Made by a program: the position numbers and the translations under genes
In this document: piece by piece, positions 42,565 to 50,594 of the stretch
How positions within the stretch are numbered: the first letter of the stretch is position 1
How the letters are laid out: the number at the start of each line of letters is the position of its first letter
Notes under the pieces: generated by a model
The model's database searches: none
Told to the model about the DNA's origin: nothing
Seen by the model: only the letters and a program-made list of their open reading frames with translations
Source of the DNA: Streptomyces sp. NBC_01268
GTDB taxonomy: Bacteria > Actinomycetota > Actinomycetes > Streptomycetales > Streptomycetaceae
Direction of reading: 5' to 3'
Length of the DNA stretch: 64,000 nucleotides
Assembly: GCF_036240795.1 (NCBI RefSeq)
Contig: NZ_CP108454.1
Location: 6,942,001-7,006,000, forward strand

Positions 42565-42999
42565 ATGGCGAGCAATGTGCCGAACGGCCATTCCTCGGAT
42601 CTCGACTGGCTGCTGAGCGGTCTGGTCCAGCGGGTCCCGTACACCCGTAACGCCGTTCTGCTCTCCTCCGACGGCCTCGTGAAGTCCGTGCACGGCCTCG
42701 ACCCCGACGCGGCCGACCACATGGCCGCGCTGGCCTCAGGGCTCTACTCGCTCGGACGCAGCGCCGGCGCGCGCTTCGGTGACGGCGGCGAGGTGCGCCA
42801 GGTCGTGGTCGAGCTGGACTCCACCCTGCTCTTCGTCTCCACCGCCGGGTCCGGAACCTGTCTCGCCGTCCTGGCGGGCCGCGAGGCCGACGCCGCCGTC
42901 CTCGGCTACGAGATGGCGATGCTCGTCAAGAGCGTCCGGCCGTATCTGGTCACCCCGGCCAGACAGGCCGCCGGCGCGGCGGGCAGTGCGGGACAGTGA
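42565..42999 (+). CDS. roadblock/LC7-domain protein (CvnB-type)
   Basis: 144 residues: a roadblock/LC7 alpha-beta domain (DLDWLLSGLVQRVPYTRNAVLLSSDGLVKSV through LFVSTAGSGTCLAVLAGREAD). It would dimerise and regulate the small GTPase two genes on, as roadblock proteins do. ATG 42565 has AAGGAG upstream inside the end of the sensor gene, and the gap is 7 bp. Confidence 0.95.
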   Translation: MASNVPNGHSSDLDWLLSGLVQRVPYTRNAVLLSSDGLVKSVHGLDPDAADHMAALASGLYSLGRSAGARFGDGGEVRQVVVELDSTLLFVSTAGSGTCLAVLAGREADAAVLGYEMAMLVKSVRPYLVTPARQAAGAAGSAGQ

Positions 43000-43373
43000 G
43001 CATGGGGTCCCACCAGGAAGGACCCTGGCTCGACGACGCGGCCGGCCGGCTGATTCGTCCGTACACCGTCAGCGGTGGCCGGACCCAGCCGACCGCCGCG
43101 CTCGACCTGCTGTCGATGGTGATGGCGACCGGCAGCAGCCCGCAGCCGCACATGGGGCCCGAGCACAGCCTGGCTCTCGGGCTGTGCGGCGGGCCCACCT
43201 CGGTGGCGGAGATCGCGGCGCACTTACGGCTCCCGGCCGTCGTCACCAAGGTCCTGCTCTCCGACCTCGTGGACTGCGGGGCGATCACCGCCCGCGCGCC
43301 CCGCTTCCACGCCAATCCAACCGACCGTTCCTTGCTGGAGGCAGTGCTCGATGGCCTACGACAACGGCTCTGA
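42996..43373 (+). CDS. DUF742 winged-helix protein (CvnC-type)
   Basis: 125 residues with WLDDAAGRLIRPYTVSGGRTQPT at the N-terminus and a winged-helix-like second half (LALGLCGGPTSVAEIAAHLRLPAVVTKVLLSDLVDCGAI). Conserved third member of conservons; DNA-binding or adaptor function is not established. GTG 42996 overlaps the upstream stop by 4 nt. Confidence 0.94.
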   Translation: MSMGSHQEGPWLDDAAGRLIRPYTVSGGRTQPTAALDLLSMVMATGSSPQPHMGPEHSLALGLCGGPTSVAEIAAHLRLPAVVTKVLLSDLVDCGAITARAPRFHANPTDRSLLEAVLDGLRQRL

Positions 43374-43974
43374 GCGCCACGAGAGTTTCGCGGCCGACCC
43401 CTTTCCGACCGCGCTGAAGATCCTCGTGGCCGGCGGGTTCGGGGTGGGCAAGACCACCTTCGTGGGCGCGGTGAGCGAGATCGAACCGCTCAGCACCGAA
43501 GAGCTGCTGACCTCGGTCAGCGCGGCCACCGACAGCCTGGAGGGCGTGGAGTCCAAGACCACGACCACCGTCGCCATGGACTTCGGGCGGATCACCCTCG
43601 ACGACCGCAACGTGCTCTACCTGTTCGGCACCCCCGGCCAGGAGCGCTTCTGGTTCATGTGGGACGAGCTGTCCGAGGGCGCGCTCGGGGCGGTGGTCCT
43701 CGCCGACACCCGCCGCCTGCAGGCCTGCTTCTCCGCCGTCGACTTCTTCGAGCGGCGCGGCATCGGATTCGTGGTGGCCGTCAACGAGTTCGACGGCGCC
43801 CACCGTTACGACCCCGACGAGGTGCGGTCGGCCCTCGACCTCAAGCCGACCGTGCCGGTCCTGCTCTGCGACGCCCGGATATCCAGCTCCGGCATCCGTA
43901 CCCTGCTGACCCTCGTCCAGCACCTCCTCACCACCATCCCGGCCGCCGTGCCGAGCTACGGAGCCACGACATGA
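43351..43974 (+). CDS. small Ras-like GTP-binding protein (CvnD-type)
   Basis: 207 residues. P-loop GGFGVGKTTFVGAV, switch region with TTTTVAMDFGRITL, the G3-like LFGTPGQERFWFMW, and a degenerate G4 VAVNEFDGA. This is the G protein of the conservon, with GTPase state presumably read out by the roadblock/DUF742 partners. ATG 43351 lies 23 nt inside the DUF742 gene. Confidence 0.95.
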   Translation: MAYDNGSERHESFAADPFPTALKILVAGGFGVGKTTFVGAVSEIEPLSTEELLTSVSAATDSLEGVESKTTTTVAMDFGRITLDDRNVLYLFGTPGQERFWFMWDELSEGALGAVVLADTRRLQACFSAVDFFERRGIGFVVAVNEFDGAHRYDPDEVRSALDLKPTVPVLLCDARISSSGIRTLLTLVQHLLTTIPAAVPSYGATT

Positions 43975-44543
43975 CCTACGACCCGACCGGTCATATGCTG
44001 CTCACCCCCGTCGACAACGAGGCGCCCGCCCGGGTCCGCCGACTGCGCGAACTCGGCCTCGGCGAGCAGCCCGACCCGGCCTTCGACGAATTCGCGCGCC
44101 GGCTCGCGGACGTGACCGGCGCGCCCTTCTCGATGGTCAACTTCATCGACGAGAACCGGCAGTTCTTCGCCGGGCTGCACACCCCGGCCGGCACCCACTC
44201 GGGCTCCGACCTCGGCGCGGCAGCGGCGAGCAGCGGCGGTGTCGGCCGCTTCATGGCCCGCGACCACGGCTACTGCCCGCACGTGGTGGTGCGCCGCAAG
44301 GCCCTGGTCCTGGAGGACGTCTGCGACTACCCGCGGTTCGCGGGCAACCCGGTGGTGGACGAGATCGGCATCCGTTCGTACATGGGCGCCCCGCTGATCG
44401 ACCGCACCGGGGTCGCGCTGGGCACCATCTGCGTGGTCGACACGGACGTACGTCCCTGGGGCCGGGCCGGCCTGGAGACGATCAAGGCGATGGCGGCCGA
44501 GCTGGTGGAGCAGATCCACCGCCGCGAGGAGGGCATGATCTGA
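43971..44543 (+). CDS. GAF-domain protein linked to the conservon
   Basis: 190 residues forming a single GAF domain (FDEFARRLADVTGAPFSMVNFIDENRQFFAGLHT, DHGYCPHVVVRRKALVLEDVCDYPRFAGNP, YMGAPLIDRTGVALGTICVVD). The Cys-His pair in YCPHV could ligate haem or an effector. ATG 43971 overlaps the GTPase stop by 4 nt, so it is the fifth member of this conservon, where others carry cytochrome P450s. A ligand- or redox-sensing input is a fair inference. Confidence 0.9.
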   Translation: MTYDPTGHMLLTPVDNEAPARVRRLRELGLGEQPDPAFDEFARRLADVTGAPFSMVNFIDENRQFFAGLHTPAGTHSGSDLGAAAASSGGVGRFMARDHGYCPHVVVRRKALVLEDVCDYPRFAGNPVVDEIGIRSYMGAPLIDRTGVALGTICVVDTDVRPWGRAGLETIKAMAAELVEQIHRREEGMI

Positions 44544-44568
44544 CGGCCCGTGCCGTCGCCTCGTACGG

Positions 44569-44608
44569 GTGCCCCGGTGTTCGGCTCCTTCGCCGGACCC
44601 CGGGGCAC
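44569..44608. terminator. bidirectional hairpin between conservon and acyl-CoA dehydrogenase
   Basis: GTGCCCCGG (44569-44577) pairs with CCGGGGCAC (44600-44608); the loop has an inner CGGC/GCCG pairing. Located between convergent genes. Confidence 0.7.
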
Positions 44609-44627
44609 GGTTCTTCGGTGGACTCCT

Positions 44628-45827
44628 TCAGCAGCCCGCGGGTTCCATGCGGACCACGTCGGACAGGCGCTCCGACCAACTGCCCTTGTCCTGTCCGAGG
44701 GCGACCTCGGCGAGGCGGAGGAGCTGGATGTCGGAGGTGCCGGCGGGGGCGAAGATGTGGTGCGCGTCGCGGAGGTACCGCTCGATGGAGCGGTCGGTGA
44801 AGAGACCCGCCGCGGCGTGGATCTCCATGGCGTTGCGGCCGGAGTCGATGGCGGACTCGACGTTGACCAGTTTCGCGTTCATCAGCTCGGTGTCGCAGGA
44901 CATGCCCTGGTCGAGCAGGTGTACGGCGTGGTAGGCGGCGAGCCGGGCCGTCATCAGGCGCGACTGCATCTGGCCCAACTTCAGCTTGACGGTGGGGAGT
45001 TCGGCGAGTGGGTTGCCGTAGCGGATCCGCTCGGTGGCGAATTTGGTCGTCTCCTCCAGAATGGCCTGATGGATACCGAGCGACACGGCCGTCAGGTTGG
45101 CCCTGCCGTAGAGGACGCTGGACGAGTACGCGACGGCGAGGCCGTCACCCTCGTCGCCGAGCCGGTTGGAGGCCGGAACGCGGCAGTTCTCGAAGACGAG
45201 CTCGCCGAAACTGAACCCGTGCAGGCCCATGGCCGGCTGCTGGGGACCGGTCCTGAACCCCGGGCGATCGGACTCGACCAGGAAGGCGGTGAGCCCCTTC
45301 GATCCCGGACCCGTCCTGACCACGACACCGTGGAGGTCGCCGACATGGCTGTTGCCGACGTACACCTTGCGGCCGTTGAGGATGTAGTCGTCGCCGTCGC
45401 GTTCCGCGGTCGCGGACATGCCGAGGACATGGCCCCCGGACTCCGGTTCGGTGACCGCGATGGTCGGCAGGCACTCGCCGGCCGCGATGGCCGGAAGCCA
45501 GGTCTTGCGCTGCTCGTCGCTCCCGAAGTGCACGATCTTGGCCGTGCCCAGCTGTGAGGCCTGGACCATGGCGCCCATCGCGCCGCTGACCCGGGACAGC
45601 TCCTCGATGATGATGGTTTTGGCCAGATGGCCTGCGCCCATCCCGCCGTACTCATGGCTGATAGTCGCGCCCAGCCAGCCCTGCTCGGCGATCAGCCGGG
45701 ACAGCTCGTGGTGGACCGAGCGTGACGCCTCCATCTCGGGTATCCGTGGCCGAACCTCACTCTCCGCGAAGTGCCGCACCGTCTCTCGGAGTTGATGATG
45801 CAGTCGGCTGCTGAAGTAGCCGTCCAT
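44628..45827 (-). CDS. acyl-CoA dehydrogenase family protein, catalytic Glu position altered
   Basis: A 399-residue flavoprotein. ITVTEPESGGHVLGMSATAERDGDDYILNGRKVYVGN is the FAD/substrate region, RIRYGNPL precedes the four-helix bundle, and the end is EIHAAAGLFTDRSIERYLRDAHHIFAPAGTSDIQLLRLAEV. In medium-chain enzymes the base is the Glu of YEGTSxIQ; here that residue is Ala. It may use a Glu elsewhere, as in isovaleryl-type enzymes, or catalyse another flavin reaction, as in secondary-metabolite pathways. G+C in several 60-bp lines is 63-65%, below its neighbours. GGAGGG precedes ATG 45827. No partner CoA genes adjoin. Confidence 0.88.
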   Translation of the reverse strand: MDGYFSSRLHHQLRETVRHFAESEVRPRIPEMEASRSVHHELSRLIAEQGWLGATISHEYGGMGAGHLAKTIIIEELSRVSGAMGAMVQASQLGTAKIVHFGSDEQRKTWLPAIAAGECLPTIAVTEPESGGHVLGMSATAERDGDDYILNGRKVYVGNSHVGDLHGVVVRTGPGSKGLTAFLVESDRPGFRTGPQQPAMGLHGFSFGELVFENCRVPASNRLGDEGDGLAVAYSSSVLYGRANLTAVSLGIHQAILEETTKFATERIRYGNPLAELPTVKLKLGQMQSRLMTARLAAYHAVHLLDQGMSCDTELMNAKLVNVESAIDSGRNAMEIHAAAGLFTDRSIERYLRDAHHIFAPAGTSDIQLLRLAEVALGQDKGSWSERLSDVVRMEPAGC

Positions 45828-46375
45828 ACGAGTCCCTCCCCTGCGAAACGCCTGCTCGCCTCGTGGTCCGAGCAGGTGGTGCATCGGCAGTGGTCCCGTC
45901 CCGAGCAGGCCGACCACTTCATGGTGTTGATCTTTCTCGGGCGGATCAATATCGCCACCAAGTTTGTCCGAAACCGGAATGGTTGACGATTGTTTCCGAC
46001 TGTGTTGTGCGCGATGTTGGCCTGCTCAGTCCGGCCCGAAGGTCATTCCCCGAGGGCATCTTTCTGCCACATGCCAACGGCAAAGGTTTCGTGGGCATAT
46101 GGCGGCGAGGCCCCTCGGATCGCATCATGCGCCACTTCTTCACCAAAGAGGCGGCATTCCGGAAGTACCCCGGAGGGGCGTGAAGCCAGGAACCGCAAGG
46201 CCTGTGAGCGCTTCGCGCCTCCCGGAAGGGCCCTGCGCGGCGCGGAAGGGGCGCACAGAGGCATTGGCGAGCGCAGCAGCGCGTCACTGAGCGTAGGGGG
46301 TGCGAGTGACGGAGCGTGCGCGGGCGCGTACGCCGTTCCGCGCCCCTCGGCCGCCGGGGGTCGTACGGTCGGAAC
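45828..46375. other. 548-bp low-G+C intergenic region without a recognisable gene
   Basis: The stretch 45961-46140 counts about 58% G+C, with one 60-bp block at 50%, far below the surrounding DNA. Short frames on the plus strand (for example 45863-46183) have no ribosome site and no recognisable domain. Their C-terminal part, with FVGIWRRG and FFTKEAAFRK, looks protein-like and may be a gene remnant. Together with the acyl-CoA dehydrogenase this is the best candidate for recently acquired DNA in the window. Confidence 0.5.
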
Positions 46376-46738
46376 ATGGCCACTTCCGATGACGTGCGCA
46401 GGATCGCCCTCTCCCTGCCGGAGGCGGTGGAGAAGCCGGCGTGGGGCATGCCCACCTTCCGGGCGGGCCAGGGGGGCCGGATGTTCGCCTCGCTGGACGA
46501 CACCGATCAGGTGAGGGGAGTGAAATGCCCGAAGGAGGACCGGGAGGAGCTGATCGCCGCCGAACCCGAGAAGTTCTTCCTGCGCGAGGGGCACGACGAC
46601 GGGTACGCGTGGATCAGGGTCGGGCTCGGCGCCCTCGACGACGAGGAGGAGCTGCGGGCGATCCTCTCCGACTCCTGGCGCCAGGCCGCGACCCGCGCGC
46701 TGCTCGACCGGCACCCCGGGGTCGGCGGGATCACCTGA
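46376..46738 (+). CDS. MmcQ/YjbR-family protein
   Basis: 120 residues: LPEAVEKPAWGMPTFRAG, MFASLDDTDQVRGVKCPKEDREELIAAEPEKFF, GYAWIRVGLGALDDEEELRAIL. This is the small YjbR/CyaY-like fold, annotated as DNA-binding in some members on weak grounds. ATG 46376; the 3' end overlaps the convergent transketolase gene by 8 bp. Confidence 0.88.
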   Translation: MATSDDVRRIALSLPEAVEKPAWGMPTFRAGQGGRMFASLDDTDQVRGVKCPKEDREELIAAEPEKFFLREGHDDGYAWIRVGLGALDDEEELRAILSDSWRQAATRALLDRHPGVGGIT

Positions 46739-47624
46739 GGAACGCGCCGATCCGCGCCCGCAGGCCCGCCGGGTCGAGGCCCTGACCGGTCAGGTGCTCC
46801 TCGACCGTCCCGTACCGGCGCAGCTCGCGGCGCCCGATGCCGAGCCCCAGCACCCGGTGGGGCACCTCGGCCAGGGCGTCGTTCGCGGCCGCCGTCGAGG
46901 TCCCTTCGAGATACGGCTCCACCAGGACCACGTCCGGCCGGGCGGCGCCCGCCGCCCGCCGCAGCGCCTCCCCGTCGAAGGGACGCACGGTCGTCGCGTA
47001 CAGCACGCTCACGTCGAGCCCCTCCGTCGCCGCCAGCACGTTGTCGAGCATCGGCCCGACCGCGACGACGACCCCCCGCGAGCCCTCGCGCAGCAGGCTG
47101 AAGCCGCTCCGGGCACGCGGCCGCGCGACGGCGTTCGCGTGCACCGACAGGCGCACGTACACCGACCCCTCGCCCGCCACGGCCTCCCGCACCAGGGCCT
47201 CGGCCTCGTCGGGGTGCCCCGGCACGTGCACGGTCCAGCCGTCCAGGGTGTCCATCAGCGCCACGTCGCCGGGCGCCATGTGCGTGAACCCGCCGGCCGG
47301 CCAGTCGTACGCACCGCCGGCGCTGACCAGCACGCCGTGCACGCCCTGATGCCCGAAGTCCAGCTTCAGCTGCTCGAAGGGCCGCTCGACGAGGAAGCTG
47401 GCGAAGGTGTGCATGAGGGGCCGCATCCCGGTGAGGGCGATCCCCCCGCCCGCCCCTATGAGCAGCTGCTCGCGGATCCCGACGTTCAGCACCCGGTCGG
47501 GGTGCCGCTCCAGCGCCTGCTGGAAGCCGTCCTTGCTGATCTCGGCGAGCACGACCGCGAGCCGGGGGTCCTCGTCGAGGAGGCGGGTGGTGGTGGCGAT
47601 GAAACGATCACGCATGGTGTCCAT
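46731..47624 (-). CDS. transketolase-like C-terminal subunit (Pyr and C-terminal domains)
   Basis: 297 residues corresponding to the pyrimidine-binding and C-terminal domains of transketolase/DXS: AEISKDGFQQALERHPDRVLNVGIREQ (catalytic Glu), GMRPLMHTFASFLVERPFEQLKLDFGHQG, VHVPGHPDEAEALVREA and a terminal VEPYLEGTSTAAA. It pairs with the separately encoded N-terminal subunit 136 bp upstream to form a thiamine diphosphate enzyme. The split form is typical of specialised C2-transfer steps outside the pentose pathway. Confidence 0.9.
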   Translation of the reverse strand: MDTMRDRFIATTTRLLDEDPRLAVVLAEISKDGFQQALERHPDRVLNVGIREQLLIGAGGGIALTGMRPLMHTFASFLVERPFEQLKLDFGHQGVHGVLVSAGGAYDWPAGGFTHMAPGDVALMDTLDGWTVHVPGHPDEAEALVREAVAGEGSVYVRLSVHANAVARPRARSGFSLLREGSRGVVVAVGPMLDNVLAATEGLDVSVLYATTVRPFDGEALRRAAGAARPDVVLVEPYLEGTSTAAANDALAEVPHRVLGLGIGRRELRRYGTVEEHLTGQGLDPAGLRARIGAFLR

Positions 47625-47647
47625 GGGGACGGGTCTCCTCGGGATGC

Positions 47648-47740
47648 TCAGGGGATGGGGGGAACGGTCGGCCGCGGGTGCCGGGCTGGATGTCGGGCCG
47701 GGTGCCGGGTGCCGGGTGCGGGGAGAGAGGGGGAAGGCGG
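47648..47740. repeat. degenerate GGGTGCC tandem repeats between transketolase subunit genes
   Basis: The 136-bp gap between the two subunits contains a run of GGGTGCCGGG-like units (about 47678-47722), followed by GGGAGAGAGGGGGAAGG. No gene or clear terminator is visible. Confidence 0.6.
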
Positions 47741-47760
47741 AAGGTGCAGGCCGCCGGCCG

Positions 47761-48492
47761 TCACGCGCCCTTCGCCTCGACGCGGGCGACGACGGCGCGC
47801 GGGCGTCCGGGGTGCGGGGCGGTGAAGGCCGCGTACAGGGCCTCGTGGTCCCGTCCGTCCACCGTCTCGGCGGACCACCCGGCGGCCTCGAACCGCGAGG
47901 CGATGCCCCCGGGCCAGCCGTAGGTGGCGGAACCGTTGTCGATCACCAGTGTGTGCAGCTGCTCGAGACCGGCCGGCCCCGCGTAGCCGATGGCCTCGTG
48001 GTTGCTGCCCTCGTCGAGCTCGGCGTCGCCGATCAGCACCCACACCCGCGGGTCGGTGAGTCCCTGCGCCCGCAGCCCCAGCACGCTCCCCACCGCGAGC
48101 GGCAGCCCGTGCCCGAGCGACCCGCTGCCGATCTCGGCGCCCGGCACGAGCGTCCGGTCCGGGTGGTGCCCGAGCGGAGACGCGTACTGCCCGAACCCGC
48201 CGAGCAGCTCCTCGCCGAAGAAGCCCTTGGCGGCCAGCACGGCGTAGTACGCCATGGGCCCGTGCCCCTTCGACAGCAGGAACCGGTCCCGCCCCTGATC
48301 GTCCACGGTCCCGGGCGAGACCCGCAGGACGCGGTCGTAGAGGACCCAGAGTGCGTCGAGGGTGGAGGTGGCGGCCGTGGAGTGCTTCTCGTCCCCGGTC
48401 ATGAGGGCCATCAGGCGGTGCAGCTCGCCCACGGCTTCCTCCGGCGCGGACGGCGCGGACCGTGCGGACGGCGTGTACGTCGTGTTCGTCAT
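47761..48492 (-). CDS. transketolase-like N-terminal subunit (PP domain)
   Basis: 243 residues. The diphosphate-binding domain has LLSKGHGPMAYYAVLAAKGFF, SPLGHHPDR, IGSGSLGHGLPLAVGSVLG and the TPP/Mg motif IGDAELDEGSNHEA...LVIDNGS. ATG 48492 follows a leader that starts within a SoxR-like palindrome; the ribosome site is poor. Co-operates with the downstream C-terminal subunit. The donor/acceptor sugars are not known. Confidence 0.9.
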   Translation of the reverse strand: MTNTTYTPSARSAPSAPEEAVGELHRLMALMTGDEKHSTAATSTLDALWVLYDRVLRVSPGTVDDQGRDRFLLSKGHGPMAYYAVLAAKGFFGEELLGGFGQYASPLGHHPDRTLVPGAEIGSGSLGHGLPLAVGSVLGLRAQGLTDPRVWVLIGDAELDEGSNHEAIGYAGPAGLEQLHTLVIDNGSATYGWPGGIASRFEAAGWSAETVDGRDHEALYAAFTAPHPGRPRAVVARVEAKGA

Positions 48493-48502
48493 GGTGTACA
48501 CC

Positions 48503-48530
48503 GTGCTACCTCAAGCGCACTTGAGGTCAA
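48503..48530 (-). promoter_or_regulatory. SoxR/MerR-type promoter box CCTCAAGCGCACTTGAGG
   Basis: The perfect 7-bp arms CCTCAAG (48509-48515) and CTTGAGG (48520-48526) match the known SoxR box pattern. On the minus strand TTGACC (48530-48525) overlaps one side and TAGCAC (48508-48503) follows, so the box sits in the spacer of a promoter reading into the split transketolase genes, as MerR-family activators require. No soxR gene lies in the window. Confidence 0.75.
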
Positions 48531-48617
48531 GCGTCGAACTGGTTCGTGACCACCCGGGGAAGTGCGGTATGGTTCTCATGCGCGTTCGGCCGGGGAAACC
48601 CCAGGTCAGACGGGCAC

Positions 48618-48691
<74 letters not shown>

Positions 48692-48712
48692 CTGTGCGGA
48701 AACGCAGTCGGA

Positions 48713-48742
48713 GGTCGTTCTCTCGTTCACGAGAGGACGGCC
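48713..48742 (+). terminator. terminator of tRNA-Pro
   Basis: A 13-bp stem (48713-48725 with 48730-48742, two G-T pairs, loop TTCA) followed by TTTCGTGTT. Confidence 0.88.
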
Positions 48743-48844
48743 TTTCGTGTTCTCCGGGGGGCGTGCCGATCGCGGCCGCCTGTCCCCGTGGTGTGGGCAG
48801 CCCGTCCCCGCCCGCGAACAGAAGTCCCCAGGGAGAAGTGAGGT

Positions 48845-49507
48845 ATGTCAGTGATCTGCGTCGGCGGCATGATCGGCATCGGCAAGACGTGTGTGGCCGA
48901 GCTGCTGGCCAAGGAGCTGGGCAGCGAGGTCTTCTACGAGAGCGTGGACGACAACCCGATCCTGCCGCTCTTCTACACGGCGAGCGCCGAGGAGATCCAG
49001 GCGAAGCGCTACCCCTTCCTGCTCCAGCTCTACTTCCTGCAGACGCGGTTCGCCTCGATCAAGGAGGCGTACAAGCAGGGCGACAACGTCCTCGACCGCT
49101 CCATCTACGAGGACTGGTACTTCGCCAAGGTCAATCACGACCTGGGCCGCATCAGCTCGCTGGAGATGCAGGTGTACGAGGGGCTGCTGAACGAGATGAT
49201 GCGCGAGATCGACGGCCTGCCGTACCGCAAGGCGCCCGACCTCATGGTCTACCTCAAGGCGGACTTCGAGACGGTGCTGCGGCGCATCGGGCTGCGCGGA
49301 CGCGACTTCGAGCAGGACGAGGCCCTCGTCGAGTACTACCGGGTGCTGTGGTCCGGCTACGACGACTGGGTGCACAAGCACTACTCGGCCAGTGAGGTCC
49401 TCGTCATCGACATGAACCACACCGACGTGGTGAACAGCCCGGACGACGCGGCCCGCGTGGCGCGCGAGGTCAGGGAGGCCCTGGCCGCCGCCAAGAGCCG
49501 CGCCTGA
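48845..49507 (+). CDS. deoxynucleoside kinase
   Basis: A 220-residue kinase of the dNK/dGK-dCK family phosphorylating deoxynucleosides for salvage. P-loop VGGMIGIGKTCVAELL, the catalytic/substrate region NVLDRSIYEDWYFAK (DRS motif), and the lid-like RRIGLRGRDFEQDE. ATG 48845 follows GGGAGAAGTGAGGT. It begins 153 bp after tRNA-Pro. Its 3' end overlaps the convergent TolB-like gene by 38 bp. Confidence 0.92.
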   Translation: MSVICVGGMIGIGKTCVAELLAKELGSEVFYESVDDNPILPLFYTASAEEIQAKRYPFLLQLYFLQTRFASIKEAYKQGDNVLDRSIYEDWYFAKVNHDLGRISSLEMQVYEGLLNEMMREIDGLPYRKAPDLMVYLKADFETVLRRIGLRGRDFEQDEALVEYYRVLWSGYDDWVHKHYSASEVLVIDMNHTDVVNSPDDAARVAREVREALAAAKSRA

Positions 49508-50594
49508 GGCACCCCCCCGTGAGGCCGTTCTCCCGTCCCTGGGAGAGCGGCCCTTCGCGTTCCCCCGCACCGCCCAGCACGACCGGTGCGAGGCCGGCCG
49601 TCAGGAGGCGCTTCGGGGCGCCCGAGCCGTCGGCGGGGACCGCGTAGAGGTCGGCGCCGAAGTCGCCCGGGAGGGAGTACGCGACGGTGCGCGCGTCCAG
49701 CCAGACCGCCTGGTCGTCGACGCTGCGACGGTCGGCGAGCGGGGTCTCGCGGAACGTGGACAGGTCCAGGGCGTAGAGCCGCCAGGGCGCGTCGGCGGGT
49801 GCGCCGGCGACGCGCTTCTTGTAGACGACCCGGGTCTCGTCGGGGGAGAGCGACGGGCACTCGACGTTCTGGTGGAGGGTGGTGACGGTGCGCGCCCCGA
49901 GGTCGCCGCGCACGAGGTAGGTCTTCCCGCCCGTCGCCATCGTCGCGTAGAAGTGCCGGTCGTCGCGGGAGAAGGTGACGCCCCAGAAGTTGGTGTCGGC
50001 GGCGCGGTGCTCCGTGCCGTCCTTGATCACCGTGAACTCCTCCAGGGACGCCGTGAGCCGGTTCGTCCCGGTGTCCAGGACGGCGGTACGGGTGGAGAAG
50101 TCGGTGCCCGCGTACGAGTCGCCCCCGACGAACACCGTCCACGCCACGAACCGGCCGGACGGGGAGACCCGGGCCCGGGTGGGGATGCCGGGCAGCGCGT
50201 AGTGCGCCCGCTCCTTGAGGCCCGCGTCCAGGACCACCGCCCGGTAGGCGTCCTCCACCGTGCCGCGCTCGGCCTGGAGGCAGATCCCCGTTCCCGCGGC
50301 GGCGTGGAAGCGCAGGCACTTCACCCCGGACGCCGTGCGCGGACCGCCCGGCGCGTCGGCGGGCACGGTGGCCAGCTCGTCGCGGTGCGGACCCCAGGCC
50401 ATGTTCCGGAAGACGATCCGTCGGGTCGCGTCGGGCGTCAGGGTGATCCGGCCGGACGCGACCGGCGGGCCGCCCGCCTGCGCACGGTCCTTCTCGGCGG
50501 CCCGGTCCGAGGCGTGCAGCAGCGAGGCCGCCGCGACGCCGCCGAGCACGGCCAGCGCCGTCAGCAGGACGAGCAGTTTGATGCGCAGGGTCAT
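49470..50594 (-). CDS. TolB-like beta-propeller protein with N-terminal membrane anchor
   Basis: 374 residues: a single N-terminal helix (LLVLLTALAVLGGVAAASLL), then repeated beta-propeller blades with TolB-like PS/D motifs (RVSPSGRFVAWTVF, VTFSRDDRHFYATMATGG, SLSPDETRVVYKKR, ADLYAVPADGSG). The last ~30 residues are read through the antisense of the kinase terminator hairpin (49523-49552) and into the kinase 3' end; they are Gly/Arg-rich and look unselected. ATG 50594 overlaps the MFS stop by 4 nt. Third gene of the phosphoesterase-MFS-TolB operon. Confidence 0.8.
   Translation of the reverse strand: MTLRIKLLVLLTALAVLGGVAAASLLHASDRAAEKDRAQAGGPPVASGRITLTPDATRRIVFRNMAWGPHRDELATVPADAPGGPRTASGVKCLRFHAAAGTGICLQAERGTVEDAYRAVVLDAGLKERAHYALPGIPTRARVSPSGRFVAWTVFVGGDSYAGTDFSTRTAVLDTGTNRLTASLEEFTVIKDGTEHRAADTNFWGVTFSRDDRHFYATMATGGKTYLVRGDLGARTVTTLHQNVECPSLSPDETRVVYKKRVAGAPADAPWRLYALDLSTFRETPLADRRSVDDQAVWLDARTVAYSLPGDFGADLYAVPADGSGAPKRLLTAGLAPVVLGGAGEREGPLSQGRENGLTGGCLRRGSWRRPGPP
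49523..49552. terminator. hairpin downstream of the deoxynucleoside kinase
   Basis: GGCCGTTCTCCC (49523-49534) pairs with GGGAGAGCGGCC (49541-49552), loop GTCCCT, 15 bp after the kinase stop. It lies inside the 3' end of the convergent TolB-like reading frame. Confidence 0.8.

Noticed and set aside
39060..42722. Very long open frame on the minus strand (over 1,200 codons)
   Set aside because: It lies antisense to the MBL gene and the CvnA-type gene, has low-complexity Gly/Arg/Val composition, and shows no domain. Such shadows are normal in >70% G+C DNA.
45863..46183. 106-codon plus-strand frame in the low-G+C gap
   Set aside because: No ribosome site and the first half is antisense-like. 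Only the C-terminal part looks protein-like, so it is described as a possible remnant rather than a gene.
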